Counted from the first letter of the stretch, positions 10,587 through 22,162 are shown. The stretch is 64,000 nt of DNA from Apophysomyces variabilis (GCA_002749535.1 MZZL01000406.1:297386-361385), one strand, 5' to 3'. Notes: generated by a model not told the origin, from the sequence alone. Made by a program: numbers and translations.

Positions 10587-11581
10587 GCTAGCGAGTTTTT
10601 GGTAAACTCTAAGTATCTATTTCAGGTCGATAAACTTACTTCATCCTTTTTCGCCCGTGAAGCTTAGAGATAGAAAGCAAAACAAAAAAGAGAGAAACTA
10701 TAATTTAACTGATGCTTAAATAAAGCAAGGCGTGTAATGCACAAGCAACGCAAGCAAACAAATCGTACGACATTATACGTTCATGTCAAACTGGAACTCT
10801 AAGTTACAATACAGCTTATTGTTTGCTGTCATAGTATCCGCGCCGGTCAACTGGAAAAACAGGTACCGATAACCCAGAAAGGAAAGATCGCCCTCCAAAA
10901 AAATATCATTCGACTTGAATCCGGAGCTTGATGGTGTACATTCCCAACGAATTGTGTCACTGTTATTCAGGATAAATACCATCGCTTTGTTTCATATAAG
11001 AAGTTCAATGCTATTACGATCAATCAATGCAGTTGAGCGTAAACTAGATGCATTTGAAGTATTAATATATTCCCTGTGAGTCTCCGAGTTTGAACTGGTT
11101 AAAGTAGTCAATATCCTTCAAACTCAGCTTCCCATTCCGGCCTTTGTCAATCTCAGAGATTGCCCTAATCTATGTATATTCTTATCCAAAAGAACATCAG
11201 TGACGAACAACAAGTATTACAAAACTCTTCACATGCAATAACACAAACATTGGCTTGCCACTTAATCATTGCTATAAACCAGAAACTCTCAGAAAAAGAA
11301 GCTTTCTGATAAGAACACAGCCGTGACAGGTGTGGCCGTATATATAATTTCTAAATATGAGATATGCTTTAAAGAAAAAGGGGAGAATATTTACTTCATC
11401 AGTGAAAAACATGGTTCGGATCGCTACAGTTGTCAGTTGTTCAATACGGCAAATGCCTCTCACACAAAAGCTTGCTACTTTCAAGAGCTACCCTCAAAGC
11501 GTAGGACAGTTCCTGAAAAGCCATTGTCCAAACATTCCATATTCCGAGAATGACACCAAAGCTAGTAGTTCCCCGAGGTTG
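10587..11581. other. Intergenic with small unassigned frames
   Basis: A 69-codon frame at 10,773-10,982 (minus) ends in NNKLYCNLEFQFDMNV and reads like the C-terminal piece of a protein, but no upstream exon could be linked. Between 11,272 and 11,553 frames on both strands overlap without clear coding character. These may be remnants of, or further exons of, the unknown gene at 11,582-12,028. Confidence 0.35.
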
Positions 11582-12028
11582 CTATCGCACTTGCTCGTCT
11601 GTTGTCTTTCGGAACGCATCGTGCCATGTTGGTGCATGACAGATAATGACTTCATATATCAAAGGCTGTTGCCATCCTGGTTCCATGATGAAAGCAAGCT
11701 GTTCATCCACAACAACTCGGACAATATATTGGCCGTTTTCCATCCCACTATCTCGCAGGTGGCATTCTCGTCCGCAGTTTATCCGACTATGGTTCCATAA
11801 AAGCCGTTGATTCTTCTTTTCAAACATACGCCACGGTGCATTATCCCCAATGCGACGGAAGCACCATACGAGACGTTCTTTGTAGCGAGGTCGACCGCAT
11901 AAAAATGATGCCCATCGCACAAAATATGACGTGATCGATCGAGATCTCCGTCTACTTATAGCGTCGGAATGGGTTGTCGAAACAGTCCTCACTGGAGATG
12001 TATTAATTTGTTCCTGGTTATCTTCCAT
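11582..12028 (-). CDS. Hypothetical protein
   Basis: A 148-codon frame starting MEDNQEQINTSPVRT. The first 35 residues are polar with an Arg/Ser-rich run (SRRRSRS); the rest is a compact-looking segment rich in Trp and Cys (NAPWRMFEKKNQRLLWNHS, then VRVVVDEQLAFIMEPGWQQP). I do not recognise a family. The frame ends at GCGATAG, but a GT donor just before the stop (AACAAGTGCG-like context) could lead to a further exon downstream near 11,510-11,540, so the end is uncertain. No neighbouring gene suggests a role. Confidence 0.35.
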   Translation of the reverse strand: MEDNQEQINTSPVRTVSTTHSDAISRRRSRSITSYFVRWASFLCGRPRYKERLVWCFRRIGDNAPWRMFEKKNQRLLWNHSRINCGRECHLRDSGMENGQYIVRVVVDEQLAFIMEPGWQQPLIYEVIICHAPTWHDAFRKTTDEQVR

Positions 12029-12393
12029 GGACTGCTGGTCAGGAAAGACGTAAAATTAGTTAGTTTACGTTGATGAAGAGTCATAGCAACAAAGTTCCCC
12101 AACCTTTTTTTACATAGAGTTTTTTTACATGGATAACATGCATAGACTCGTTAAAACGTTCAGCTTTCCCTTTTTTTATACTAGGATTAGCTCTTACTGC
12201 GGGATCAGCTGGTGCATAGTAGTCACTGTATCATGCGTTGGTCCAAGCGTTTTCCTATTTGTAGGCTATCCGGGATTCCTTCTAAAGTAAATCCGGCCAA
12301 AGTTCTGTGCAATATCTTTCGTAACAACTGAGTCCAGACCCATCTTTATTTACACTATATTCCTCCTATATGACATGTGCAAAAAAAATTCGT

Positions 12394-13330
12394 TTATCCC
12401 AAGAGATCGTCCAGCCATGCTTCATCGTCCTTGCCTGGCGTCTTTGTTGCTGATGGCGTTGTTGTAGGTTTTTTCAGCAACGGTTTACCAGGCGTGGGTT
12501 TAGGTAATGATGTACCTGCTAAAAGAATGAATACAAAATAGGTCAGCTATCACTACGCTTAGTTACCGGTCATGGGTCGTGAAAGAACTGGAGATTGTTT
12601 CTTTATGTCATTCTTCGGCTTTGAATCCAACGCCAAGAGCTCGTCAAGTTCGTCTTCTATGCGCCAAAAAAAAAAGGTATGTCTTAGTCAACTATACTGG
12701 CCATCATTTACCTTCTTGTGGCTCTTGAGCTGGCCTGGGCGCCACCCGATGATTGGATCCATCGTTACGCAAGTAAATCCCATCCAGTTCTTTTTTCTCC
12801 ACGATAACGGGCGGTTTGAAGAGAACAAGACCCTTTGCATTTTTTGCAAACGCAGGTACAAGTGGTTTGTCTAGCTTGAGGGGTGTATCTGCAAAGGCAC
12901 TCTCTATCAGATCCAGATCGTCTTCGGGTAAATCTAACAATGCTCGGGAATCCATTTGCTGCATAATGCCTTCAAAGAGGTCAAAGTTCACTTGCAGCAT
13001 ATTTTTGTAAAGCTATCCAAGGAAAAAAAAGCACCATGCATTAAAACAGTGCCTAGTTTTTCACGAACAGAGTATTACCTCTTCCTTCTGTATCGTCTCA
13101 TTTTCCCACAACTGCTCTTCTTTAAACTTGAAATAACTAGTTCCGCCTCCAGATAGGTCATCTATTGCCCGCGCCCATCCATTAGTTATTGTAAGAAGGT
13201 GTAGTTACAGTAAAAAAAAAACCTTTTTCCTCAAGCATGGCTACGAGATCAGTGGTTTGGCGATCAATTCCCAGTTCAGCATCCAGTGCGATTTCATCTA
13301 TATACAATTCAGCCGCGCCCGTTTCCTCTT
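12394..13330 (-). CDS. Aven-like protein (5' part damaged or unresolved)
   Basis: Five exons can be read: about 13330-13223, 13161-13079, 13012-12712, 12656-12567 and 12518-12394, all joined in frame by GT-AG introns. Ordered landmarks are GGTSYFKFKEEQLW, a conserved Phe/Leu block (NMLQVNFDLFEGIMQQM), LPEDDLDLIE, EDELDELLALD and a terminal DDEAWLDDLLG. That order (SxFxF..E..W, LDxLL.L, then an acidic WLDxxL tail) resembles animal Aven, a regulator of apoptosis and of the ATM response, which can also bind RNA. Its role in fungi is not established. The same frame stays protein-like upstream to about 13,691 but meets TAG codons near 13,488 and 13,374, and a mariner element begins at 13,706. The true start is therefore unknown and the gene may be broken. 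Confidence 0.5.
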
Positions 13331-13705
13331 CATTTGTTTTTATCTTTCTTTCTTGGCAAACAACCTTCTACTGTCGATTCTTTGTATCGATCGGCATTGC
13401 TGGTGATCTTTCGCCGCGAAAAGTTACTCGATGATCTGGGCTGTTCTTGCCGCGCTGGAAGTTCTCCATTTCTTCTTCGAATCGCCGCTACTCCCTCTCC
13501 TTTATCTCGAGCTCTCGCAGATCGTCTCCGTGCTTCAGCCGTTTCTGCTGCCGTGGCATCACCTTGAAGTCTTTTCCTTGCTTGGTATTTTCGGGAATCT
13601 TTAGCTTTATGTTCGTCAGGCCGCATAAAGGAAAGGGAAAACACTGGAAGGGCGGAATTTGGATGCTCACGTGCAGGAGATCGTCCCTCATCTCAGGATT
13701 TTGTA

Positions 13706-13786
13706 CAGTCATTCCAGAAAGTAAAGTCGCTGGTTTTGAATTTGATATCGTGCAAAAAAATCTAACGATGTCAGATGGTCCGAAAA
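13706..13786 (+). repeat. Left terminal inverted repeat of the mariner element
   Basis: This 81-bp arm matches the reverse complement of 15,642-15,734 almost base for base for its first 55 bases. The right arm has about 12 extra bases after the A-run (TTGTGTTC-like), then both arms share AACGATGTCAGATGGTCCG. The first 35 bases also resemble the ends of the MITE at 38,305-39,077. Confidence 0.88.
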
Positions 13787-14258
13787 GTGTTCCCGCCAAT
13801 TAGCAGTTTTCTTTTCGCACCCAATAATTGCACAATGATTGTGCAGAACACTTTGTTCAGGACAATCATCCAGTCTGGTACTGAAAGAAGGTGAAATGGT
13901 TTGAAGGCTCACATCAAGGCAGGGATATATTTACTCTTTACCACAAATATCATATTGATGATGGATTGAATGCAAGAAGAGTTTGAGTGAGGAATAACAA
14001 AATGCGTTGTCAGCTGTGAGCTGTCAAACGCAAAACACTGCATTGAGATGAGAAAAAGATTCGAATGAATCAAAAACGAACCGACGCCTTAAGAACCAAC
14101 CACTTTTATGATAGGTTCTTTCGAGCTCCTGTTGTTGCGATATTTATACAAAGCCTTTGAAGCCACACTTCCACCTTCATTCACCATCCATCACCGTTGC
14201 TTGTTTTCACAGCACTTGCCGAGAGGTTTTTTTTTCTTTTTTACTTTTAGTATTAGTT

Positions 14259-15550
14259 TTATAGTCTCTCTTTGTTGAGACACTTACGAAAACATTTTGC
14301 AGAATAAGAAACAAAGCCTCTGAAATCAGTTATATATAATCTATTGCATGTCTCGCTGATTCTGGTCATTAGCAATTCTTTTCCAGAAATTTTATTTCGT
14401 TTTACTTTACTTTTGACAACTGACCAGAGCTGCTCAATTGGATTCAGTTCAGGAGAATATGGAGGAAGATACACATGCCGATATCCTCTTGAGTGGATAT
14501 ACTTTTCTATATCAGTTGAGCTATGAATAGGAGCATTATCCATGACAAGATAATGTCCCTTCATTTCTGAGTACTTGTCTATTTTATCAAGAGTCGCCTT
14601 TAAAAAGCTCAAATAATGCCCTTTTACTGTTCCGATGATGTAGCCATCAGTCACACGTCCAAGCTTTCTCTTTAATACGCTTTGAAACTCTTAAACTAAC
14701 ATTAACTAAGCCAGTAGCAGATATTGCTCCTAAAATCGATGTCGCGTTCGCTTTAGTTGTAGGTACTGTGGCTATCGCAGGATTACCTTTCTTTGACCAA
14801 GCCATACCTCGTTTCAAATTAATGTGAAAGGCTGATTCAGAGAAAGACGCTGTTTGTGAAGTCCAAGTCAGTCTGTTCCCACTTTTGGACCCAATCGTAC
14901 CGTTGTTGAATTTTTTCCCTTGCTATTTCTTTCCAAAGGCTGGAACTGTGCCTGCTTAATGGATAGATTACATCGAGTTGTCATAAAATTATAAATCGTA
15001 CTACGAGAAACATTAAGATCTATAAAGTTATGTGTTAAGCTCTCTACTATTTCAGTTAAAACAGCAGAAGGATTCTCATCAATGTAATTTAAAAGAAATT
15101 GCTTGTGCTCTTCCCCGAGAATACGACGTCGGCCTGATTTTTTCTTTTTCTCGTAAATGCTTTCAGGATCTTCATAATAATGCTTGACCCATCTTTGGGC
15201 CGCACCAATATAAATAGCTAGTTGTTTCGCAGCAGCAGAAGCACCGAGGCATTTACTAAAAAACAAATGAAAAAATCTAATTTCTTCGTCATCAAGTAAA
15301 ATGTATCACGTCGCTTATTGCATAACTCCATATAAACATCTATATGATTTCTTTCATCTCCAGTTGAATGCAATGTGGGGCTTAGAAGGTCTTTCGGGAG
15401 GTTTATTCTGCAGAAATTGAGTACAAGAGCTTATTGTTTCAATAGCGAAAAGCTCTTCATCAACAGAAAGTTCCATCGGCTCAACCCCATGCTCATCAAC
15501 AATATGCCCTTGACCATCTTTGTAAAAAAAATTGGAACTATCGCTTTAAT
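14259..15550 (-). pseudogene. Decayed Tc1/mariner transposase
   Basis: This is a diverged relative of the transposase at 1,268-2,494. The N-terminal part (15,266-14,868) keeps the helix-turn-helix (GASAAAKQLAIYIGAAQRW) and a winged-helix segment. The C-terminal part (14,654-14,259) keeps D in LVMDNAPIH and E in SPELNPIEQLW with DD34E spacing. Between them (about 14,655-14,867) the frame changes several times, and the first catalytic Asp region is out of frame. Upstream, 15,550-15,400 preserves a segment like DGQGHIVDE shared with the other copy, showing that the ancestral protein began upstream of its first Met. It cannot make a working enzyme. Confidence 0.88.
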
Positions 15551-15641
15551 TTATACAAATAAAATACCAAGAATATTACTGGGTAAATGCTAAGCGACAT
15601 GTAAAAATAAACAAGGTCGACAAATCTAGGACACGACTTTA

Positions 15642-15734
15642 TTTTCGGACCATCTGACATCGTTGTTGAACACAAAGATTTTTTTTGCACGGTATCAAAT
15701 TCAAAACCAGCGACTTTACTTTCTGGAATGACTG
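15642..15734 (-). repeat. Right terminal inverted repeat of the mariner element
   Basis: Inverse complement of 13,706-13,786 with one short insertion. It ends in GGAATGACTG and is followed by the TA target duplication. Confidence 0.88.
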
Positions 15735-15736
15735 TA

Positions 15737-16300
15737 GTTCAGACATCCTGCTGGTATTTTAGGTTTTTATATCTCATGGTAGTCTAGTATCTTCTTTTCT
15801 ATTACTAGGTTGAGGTGATTAGCAGGCTTCTACATCTATTGTCATGGCCACTCAGTTACTTGGGAAGCTTAATGTTTGTCTCTGTTCTTCAAAATCACGC
15901 ATAAAAAGCTCCCATATCTGTATATAAAGCGATCAATACAGCAGATACATCAACGAGAAGATGGCCATCTATTCATGAAGAATTGATATGCGCTGTTATT
16001 AAAAGATATTGCAATTCAAGAGTTACGTTCGCTATCACTTTATAGTAACCGCAACAGTGAGATAGAAATTTAGTTTCTATAGCGACAGAAATAGGGTATA
16101 CGCAATGTACAGGTATAATGTCATTGACATAATAGGAAAACAAAGGAAAGAAATAAACAAGAAAGAGCGATGATTGAAGGGTCTTAAGTTCAAGGAGCAT
16201 TCCTTCTTTTTTTCTTTCCCCCCGTTCAGCGCGCTGAAATGTTACGGTCACCTCAGAACAGGCTCTCCGCCCTTCGCTTTCTGGACTAGACAGCAAAACC
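15737..16300. other. Intergenic, upstream of pyrophosphatase
   Basis: No gene is supported. The open frame on the minus strand near 15,973-16,413 overlaps the first pyrophosphatase exon and lacks coding character. A pyrimidine-rich run at 16,200-16,230 lies about 75-100 bp before the ATG, as is common in fungal promoters. Confidence 0.5.
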
Positions 16301-17703
16301 ATGTTTCGCCCAACGCGTCCTTTTGCTGCCGCATGGACAAGATTGAATTCGACATTCACAAAGAACATTAAACCCGTTGCGATCGGTACGCCATTCACCG
16401 CATCGCACCGCATTTATTTAGGTACGCAACCTGTCCATGTCCTGTTGCGATCTGGGTGATTTGCAGCAGTCTAAATCTATTATGGTTAGAGAAAGACAAA
16501 CAAATCATTTCGCCATTCCATGACATTCCACTTTATACGAATGACCAAAAGACGGTTATGAACATGGTGGTAGAGATCCCTCGATGGACGAATGCCAAAG
16601 TTGAGGTAATACATATGTCGAACTTTTGGGAAGAAAACCGGGCAAGGCGAACCAACCATGAGCTGTAGATAGCTACTGGTGAAAAGTTCAATCCACTTAA
16701 GCAAGATGTCAAGAAGGGCAAGGTTCGTTTTGTTCGTAATTGCTTCCCCTACAAGGGTTATATTTGGAATTATGGCGCATTACCCCAGGTAAGAATTGTT
16801 GGCATGGGGAAAAAAAAGAGTAAGGGAGGACATGGTTTCTTAGGATTTGTTGAACAGACATGGGAGGACCCTACCGCAATTAATAAGGATACACAAGCCC
16901 GAGGAGACAATGACCCTATTGACGTTTGTGAAGTTGGAGAAGCCATAGGTTATCCCGGTCAGATCAAGCAAGTCAAAGTACTTGGTATTATGGCCTTGTT
17001 GGATGAAGGTGAAACTGATTGGAAAGTCCTTGCTATTGACGTGAAGGATCCATTGGCGGATCGATTGAATGGTTGAGAATAAGACATCATGAGGATGAAA
17101 GTTGACTGAATAAGAAATTTTAGACGTGGAGGATCTGGAGAAGCATTTCCCGGGATTAATTGATGCTACCCGTCACTGGTTTAAGATCTACAAAATGCCT
17201 GATGGAAAACCTGCTAACCAATTTGCATTTGGCGGAGATTGTAAAAACAAGGTAACGGGTGTGGTACAGGGCTGGTACCTTTTCTGTTTGATTTTGACAT
17301 ATGTCGATCTTAAATACTTTAAAAAAGGCATATGCATTCGATGTGATTCAAGAGACACATGAAGCATGGCAACGGTTGATCCAAGGAAAGGTTCCATGCA
17401 AGACTGATGCATATGATCTAAGCATGTAAGGGATTCCCTAAATGAGAGTGGCACGAAAAGAAAAGATTGTTTATTCGATACTTTAATTTAGCGCCAATGT
17501 CACGAACGAGGCGTCTCCGAGCAAAGTCCGTGATAAGTGTGACAAGATACAAGTGGATATGGTAAATATTCTTTTTGTTGTGGTATCCTTTATGGTTTCA
17601 ATTGTTTGCTTACTTTTTTCTATGTTGAAAGAATGCAAAGGCAAATAGTGCGCAGGAGGTATTAGATATTGAAGGAATGGACAACAAATGGTATTACGTG
17701 TGA
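16301..17703 (+). CDS. PPA2: Inorganic pyrophosphatase, mitochondrial type
   Basis: Hydrolyses pyrophosphate to two phosphates, pulling biosynthetic reactions forward. Eight exons fit: 16301-16421, 16490-16605, 16669-16788, 16858-17071, 17124-17251, 17328-17425, 17492-17561 and 17632-17703, giving 312 residues. Family I landmarks are all present: [47 protein letters not shown], the metal-binding [30 protein letters not shown], and [11 protein letters not shown]. The N-terminus ([19 protein letters not shown]) is Arg/Ser/Thr-rich without acids, as expected of a mitochondrial presequence, and YKGYIWNYG resembles the mitochondrial rather than the cytosolic enzyme. The last exons end in NKWYYV. 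The start is the only ATG in frame with the targeting stretch. Intact. Confidence 0.92.
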
Positions 17704-18041
17704 AGCAACACCATTTTAATGAGAGCAATATATAAATTGATTACCGCTTCAAACCCAAATGGCAACACAAAACGTATTAGATTTTCAATATACTCCTTTT
17801 TGCTTCTTTTTCGCGGTTCTTAAGCTCTCTCCTTTCCTTTTTGTTTCCTCTTGCTTTGTCCAAAGCATTGGGACTCCTTTTTCTTTTTTTATTCTTAACT
17901 TCCCTTTGTCTATTGGGTAATATTTTTATTGATCATTGTTGTTTTCTCGTAAGGCACGTAAAAAAGAAAAAAAAAGAAAAAAGTATTACCCAACACAAAC
18001 CCATTCCTTTCCTTTTCCTTTCGTTATTTTATGTCATTGTA
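17704..18041. other. Intergenic, T-rich
   Basis: Short region between two plus-strand genes, with long T and A runs. It holds the 3' end region of the pyrophosphatase and the upstream region of the SH3 gene; nothing else is visible. Confidence 0.5.
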
Positions 18042-19008
18042 ATGAGTCTCTCTACCCTTATCACATTTGCACTCTTGGTGAAGAAGGTGTGTGTTCAATA
18101 AAACCAAGAAAACAAAAAAAAACTTTATTAAACGTGCCATTCTTTCGCTTTTCGCTACTTAATTCTCTTGTTCCACACTTTTAGATTTCTCGAAGGAGTA
18201 CGATTTCCAAGACATTTCGAACCAAATCCGATGTTTTTCAAGATTGTGCATCACAAAGTTCATGTTCCTCCGAAGAGAAGATGGACATAGCTCTGGACGC
18301 GAAATATGTCACGGTAGTTGATCCAGCCAGCAAACAGCAGCAACCGCAACAACAGCAACAGCAGCAGTCACCACCGTCCGATCCTCAGCCGATGCCCAAA
18401 AAAGACACGGAGGAGATATTTCCTGCCCTGGATGATGATGGATTGACACAGGTTGCGGCTGGACCGGTAAGTTGCAAAGATCGGAAAAGGATTCATCAAA
18501 GACAGCAACAAACTTACCGTTCTATCTTGTTCCTATCGATTTTCAGTTAGATGAAGTAGAACCATCCAGTAAGTTGACATAACCTTGTGAAACAAAAAGA
18601 GACAAACAAAAGAAGATGGAATGAATAATGTTGGAATTGTTTAGATCTAGTGATCGTTCGTGATTTTGCTTTTCCAGAATCCTCACCTTTGCATTATGGT
18701 CAACCTTTACCAGAACGGCCTGTGTCTGTGGTGTCCTTATCAAGTCCGGATTTCACAGGGCGTCAAGCACGTGCTATATACGACTTTACACCGGAAACAG
18801 ATTATGAAATTGGGATGAAAACGGGTGATTCTGTTTGGGTCCAATATCGGCAATGCCCAGTAAGCTATTTTAATGAAGAAAAGGAAAAAAAAAAGGTTGT
18901 ATTGGGAAATCTTACCTACCTGTTATTTTTCTCTTTTAGGGCTGGTTAATTGCAGACGTTGGAGATGAGACAGGTTTAATACCTGAATCGTATGTTGAAT
19001 TTGTTTAG
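18042..19008 (+). CDS. SH3-domain protein (Nbp2/Skb5-like)
   Basis: A small adaptor-type protein with one C-terminal SH3 domain, which would bind Pro-rich partners. The certain exons are 18185-18466, 18547-18568, 18645-18859 and 18940-19008. The SH3 domain shows ARAIYDFTPETDYEIGMKTGD, GWLIADV and GLIPESYVEFV, where ALYDF, the acidic RT loop, GWL and the P..Y signature are expected. Upstream is a Gln run (residues QQQPQQQQQQQ) and a Ser-rich basic stretch. The frame is open from 18,185, right after a TTTTAG acceptor. A first exon 18042-18086 joins in phase and supplies an ATG, so I use it; a more cautious start is the Met at 18,281. Nbp2/Skb5 act in kinase signalling; whether this protein does is inference. 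Confidence 0.65.
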
Positions 19009-21012
19009 TATTGGTTATTCTGTGGTTCTCCCATTCTCCCCGTTTTCTTTTTCTTATTTCTTAGTATTACTATAACTTTACTCACTTAAAAAGGAAAAAC
19101 AGAATAATACATAGCTCTTTTGATTCTTTGGGCTGGATCCAAAAAGAAAAGCAAAAGCAATGGAATCAATGCATCAACAGACAAGATACATACATAATGC
19201 ACATATACATGTACACATATATTATGCATGGGGAACAATGAGATGGACTCCGTATTCTTCTTTTCTGTCCCTCTTTGTCTCTCCTACCTAAATGGTTAAT
19301 TGTTGCAGTGTTGCTGCCACTTTTCAGCATAACGTGGTCACCTGCCTCGGGCAACAATCGATGATGCTACCCGCTTGTCTCCTTCTGCTTCTCCTTCTGC
19401 TAACCCCCCTTTCTTTGTGTACTCTTTTTTTTTCATCGCTCTATGTCTCCTTTCTAAATGCCTGTGAGCTTTCCTAAAATTATTTTGACAAAACAATGAT
19501 CATCACTGGCAGAATACAGCTTGCCCAATATATAGAATTCTATGGAACAGAAAGGAGAAAACGATTCAAATACTAACTTGAGTACCATCCTATCTATCGC
19601 CCATCTATATTTAAAAAAAAGAGAACCTCTTTTTCTTTCTTTATTTACTTTAACATTTCCCTTCTCCCTCTTTTCTATAAAACAAACAAAGATATCAGAC
19701 GACTTTAAACTTTAGCAGCATGAAACGGAAAATTGTACTACGTTGAAGAAAAAGGGGGGCGGAGAGAAGGAAAGAGGAGTCTCTTCAAAGATCGGCAAAA
19801 CAAAGTTCAGAGGCGTTTTGTTATTCCAATGTCCTTACTTTCTATACAGAAAAAGTGAATCTTCTACGGGAGAGAACAAACATCATCAGGCATTACTCTT
19901 TTTAGATAACTCTTTGACTGCACCCATCTCAACCCCTTTCCCCCTTCCTTCCGTTGCTCTCTGAGTCGCTTTTATAATTCGGTCTACTGTTCTTTTTCTT
20001 GTGTAATGTTGTGGGGCAACCAAGAGAAATAAAGTTATTTAATCAGCCAATAAGATATTAAACCCAAACTGTGATTTATCTTTATAGAAGGTTATTTTGT
20101 TTTGCTCATCTCTAACTGCAGGAGAAGAATAACGAAAGAGAGCAAGAAAGAGAGAGAGAAGGGGGACGGGTTGGTCAATGGGGAAGTTTGACAAGTCAAT
20201 AACATAAAGAGTACATTGGCAAATGTAAGTAAAACCTTATCAAGACAATGGAGACATAATAAAGAAAATGCGAGTTTAACTCTGTTTTTTTATTACAGTT
20301 TTTTTCCTTTCAAGATATGTGCGTATCGAATCCATTTTTTCGGAGGTGAAGTCGGAGTTCAAGTGCGTGTGGAATGATGTATGGTATGTGTGTGTTGGTG
20401 TGTGTGTATTTTGAGTGTGTGCATGCTAAGCTTTTTTATCCAAATGAAAGCAAAAAAACGAGGAGGGAGCAAAAGAAGCTAATAGGAAGAAATGGGCATA
20501 TACAAAAAGAAAATGGGCAGGGGCAAGAGAGAAAATGAAAAGCAAAAAGAAAGCAAAATAAAAAAGAAAAAGCAAGAGAAAAAAATTATAGAAAAGATCA
20601 GAAAAAGAGAAATTATAATAAAAGAGTTATCAAACATAAACTGGTCCGAGATGAACAACAATGATAATAATAAGAGTCAATGCTAGAAAGCGGGACGGAG
20701 AAAAGGGAAGATAGATAGAGAGAGAGAGCGCTGAAGAAAATGGGAAGGGAGGAGCAAATGGGGAAGACGATGCTGCAGCTTTTTTTTTTCTTTTTTTGGT
20801 ATAGGCATAGAAAAAAAACTTAATAATGGGCGCGCAAATAAAGGGCGTAAATAAAAGAGAAAAAGAGAAAAAGGGAAAACAAAAACAAAACAACTCGTCA
20901 GATAAAAAAAGGAAAAGAAAGAGACATAGTAGAAAGTAGAAAGAATTATACACAAACAAAACAGAGAAGAGAAAAGAGGTAAGATGGAATATACACGGAA
21001 GAATATAGTTAG
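19009..21012. other. Long low-complexity intergenic region
   Basis: Lies between two genes that converge here. Polypurine/polypyrimidine stretches dominate, especially 20,480-20,990 (A/G-rich on the plus strand) and a GT-rich run near 20,370-20,425. Open frames here are low-complexity artefacts. It probably carries long 3' untranslated regions. Confidence 0.5.
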
Positions 21013-21723
21013 TTAATAATCTCGGTAGACACTGGAGGAGCTTGGACTAGGATAAGAAGCGTTGGATGATGGAGAAGGAGGAAAAGAGGGAGGAGGCAAC
21101 CGAAGGGGAGGTAAGGAGATGGGCTGTGAACAAGGTTGGGAAGGAGGAGAAGGTGGCAGTTGCTGATGATGGTATGACTGTTGCTGTTGCTGTTGTTGTT
21201 GATGATGATGATAAGAATAATGAGGTGAACGTGGAGGAGAAATAGGTGGAAGAGCTGCAGGATGATGATGGCGTTGATGATGAGAAGGAGTAGGAGGAGC
21301 GTGATGATGATGATGATGATGGTGCTGATGATAATTCTCGGCTGCATGTCGTCCTCGCGTGCGTAACGACTGTCGCTTGTTCTGAAACCAGATCTGCACC
21401 GTACGAGGACTCATACCGAGCTGCTTGCCTAATTCGATACGGAGCTCGGTCGAAGGGAAATAGGTTTGACTGAATACTTTGTTCAAAACCGAGAGTTGCG
21501 ATGGTGAAGCGCGTTTACGCTTAGCCTTGAGAGGCTGTGGATAATGAGTAGGTTGGAACATAGCGGATGCATGACTCGTTGGCGAGGTAGGTGAAGGAAG
21601 CGAATCATTGCTTGAAACAGGAGAGGCCAACAGACCGTTCACGTCGAGAACAGACGAAGATGCTTTAAGAGGAAGCGTAAAGATATCCGAAATTGGAGGC
21701 AGAGTACAAGTAGACGACTTCAT
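21013..21723 (-). CDS. Homeobox transcription factor
   Basis: A single-exon DNA-binding regulator. The homeodomain starts near KRKRASPSQLSVLNKVF and ends with recognition helix SPRTVQIWFQNKRQSLR, which has the invariant Trp, Phe, Asn and Arg. It is of the typical 60-residue kind, without a TALE insertion. N-terminal to it is a Ser/Thr/Pro-rich region; C-terminal are His, Gln and Pro runs (eight or more His, eight Gln), probably disordered activation segments. I chose Met at 21,723 because upstream sequence contains a plausible 3' splice site (TTACTTGCAG) and a Lys-rich low-complexity frame; the frame is open to 21,864, so a longer start is possible. Target genes cannot be inferred. Confidence 0.85.
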   Translation of the reverse strand: MKSSTCTLPPISDIFTLPLKASSSVLDVNGLLASPVSSNDSLPSPTSPTSHASAMFQPTHYPQPLKAKRKRASPSQLSVLNKVFSQTYFPSTELRIELGKQLGMSPRTVQIWFQNKRQSLRTRGRHAAENYHQHHHHHHHHAPPTPSHHQRHHHPAALPPISPPRSPHYSYHHHQQQQQQQQSYHHQQLPPSPPSQPCSQPISLPPLRLPPPSFPPSPSSNASYPSPSSSSVYRDY

Positions 21724-22162
21724 GCTGGATCTTTTTTTTTTTGGTTTCTGTTCGGTTCGGTTGCCTGCAAGTAAGAACGTTTTCTTTTCTTTTTTTTTCT
21801 CTTTTGGGTACTTTGTCGGTTTGTTGTAGCCGATGAGTGAAAGTTTGACTTTTTCCTTTTCCAAATAGAAGGAGAAGAAAGAAGAAGACAGAGTGAGTAT
21901 ATGTAATTGTCAGTAAATGGATCCTTTATATATATAAGTCATATTATCAGAAATGGTTAGTCCTTTCTGTTTTCAATCAATAACATCAAGCATATTATTA
22001 TTGACAAGGCTTTTTTTTCATCCTGCTTTGTTCCTTAATCCCCCTTTTTCATATATTGAAAATAGGAGGTATATTTTTCCGTTGTGGACAGTAACAGAGA
22101 CATGAATAAAGAAATAAAGAAAGGGGAAAAAACGGATTGTCAGTGAACAGACACCAACCAAT

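Larger units (their letters stand above)
13706..15734. mobile_element. Tc1/mariner element with intact ends and dead transposase
   Basis: Both ends are visible. The left end reads TA-CAGTCATTCCAGAAAGTA and the right end is its inverse complement followed by TA, so the element is 2,029 bp with a TA target-site duplication (13,704-13,705 and 15,735-15,736). TA duplication is diagnostic for the Tc1/mariner superfamily. The transposase inside is broken. The element lies next to the damaged 5' part of the Aven-like gene. Confidence 0.9.

Noticed and set aside
13488..13799. Frame starting MAGTLFGPSDIVRFF
   Set aside because: Its first 30 codons lie inside the mariner inverted repeat, which is repeated in inverse at 15,642-15,734, so that start is not genuine.
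15973..16413. 146-codon minus-strand frame
   Set aside because: Overlaps the first exon of the pyrophosphatase, has no family features, and is better explained as a shadow.
20479..20959. Hydrophobic or Lys-rich frames on both strands
   Set aside because: Low-complexity A/G-rich DNA; the composition alone explains the apparent membrane segments.
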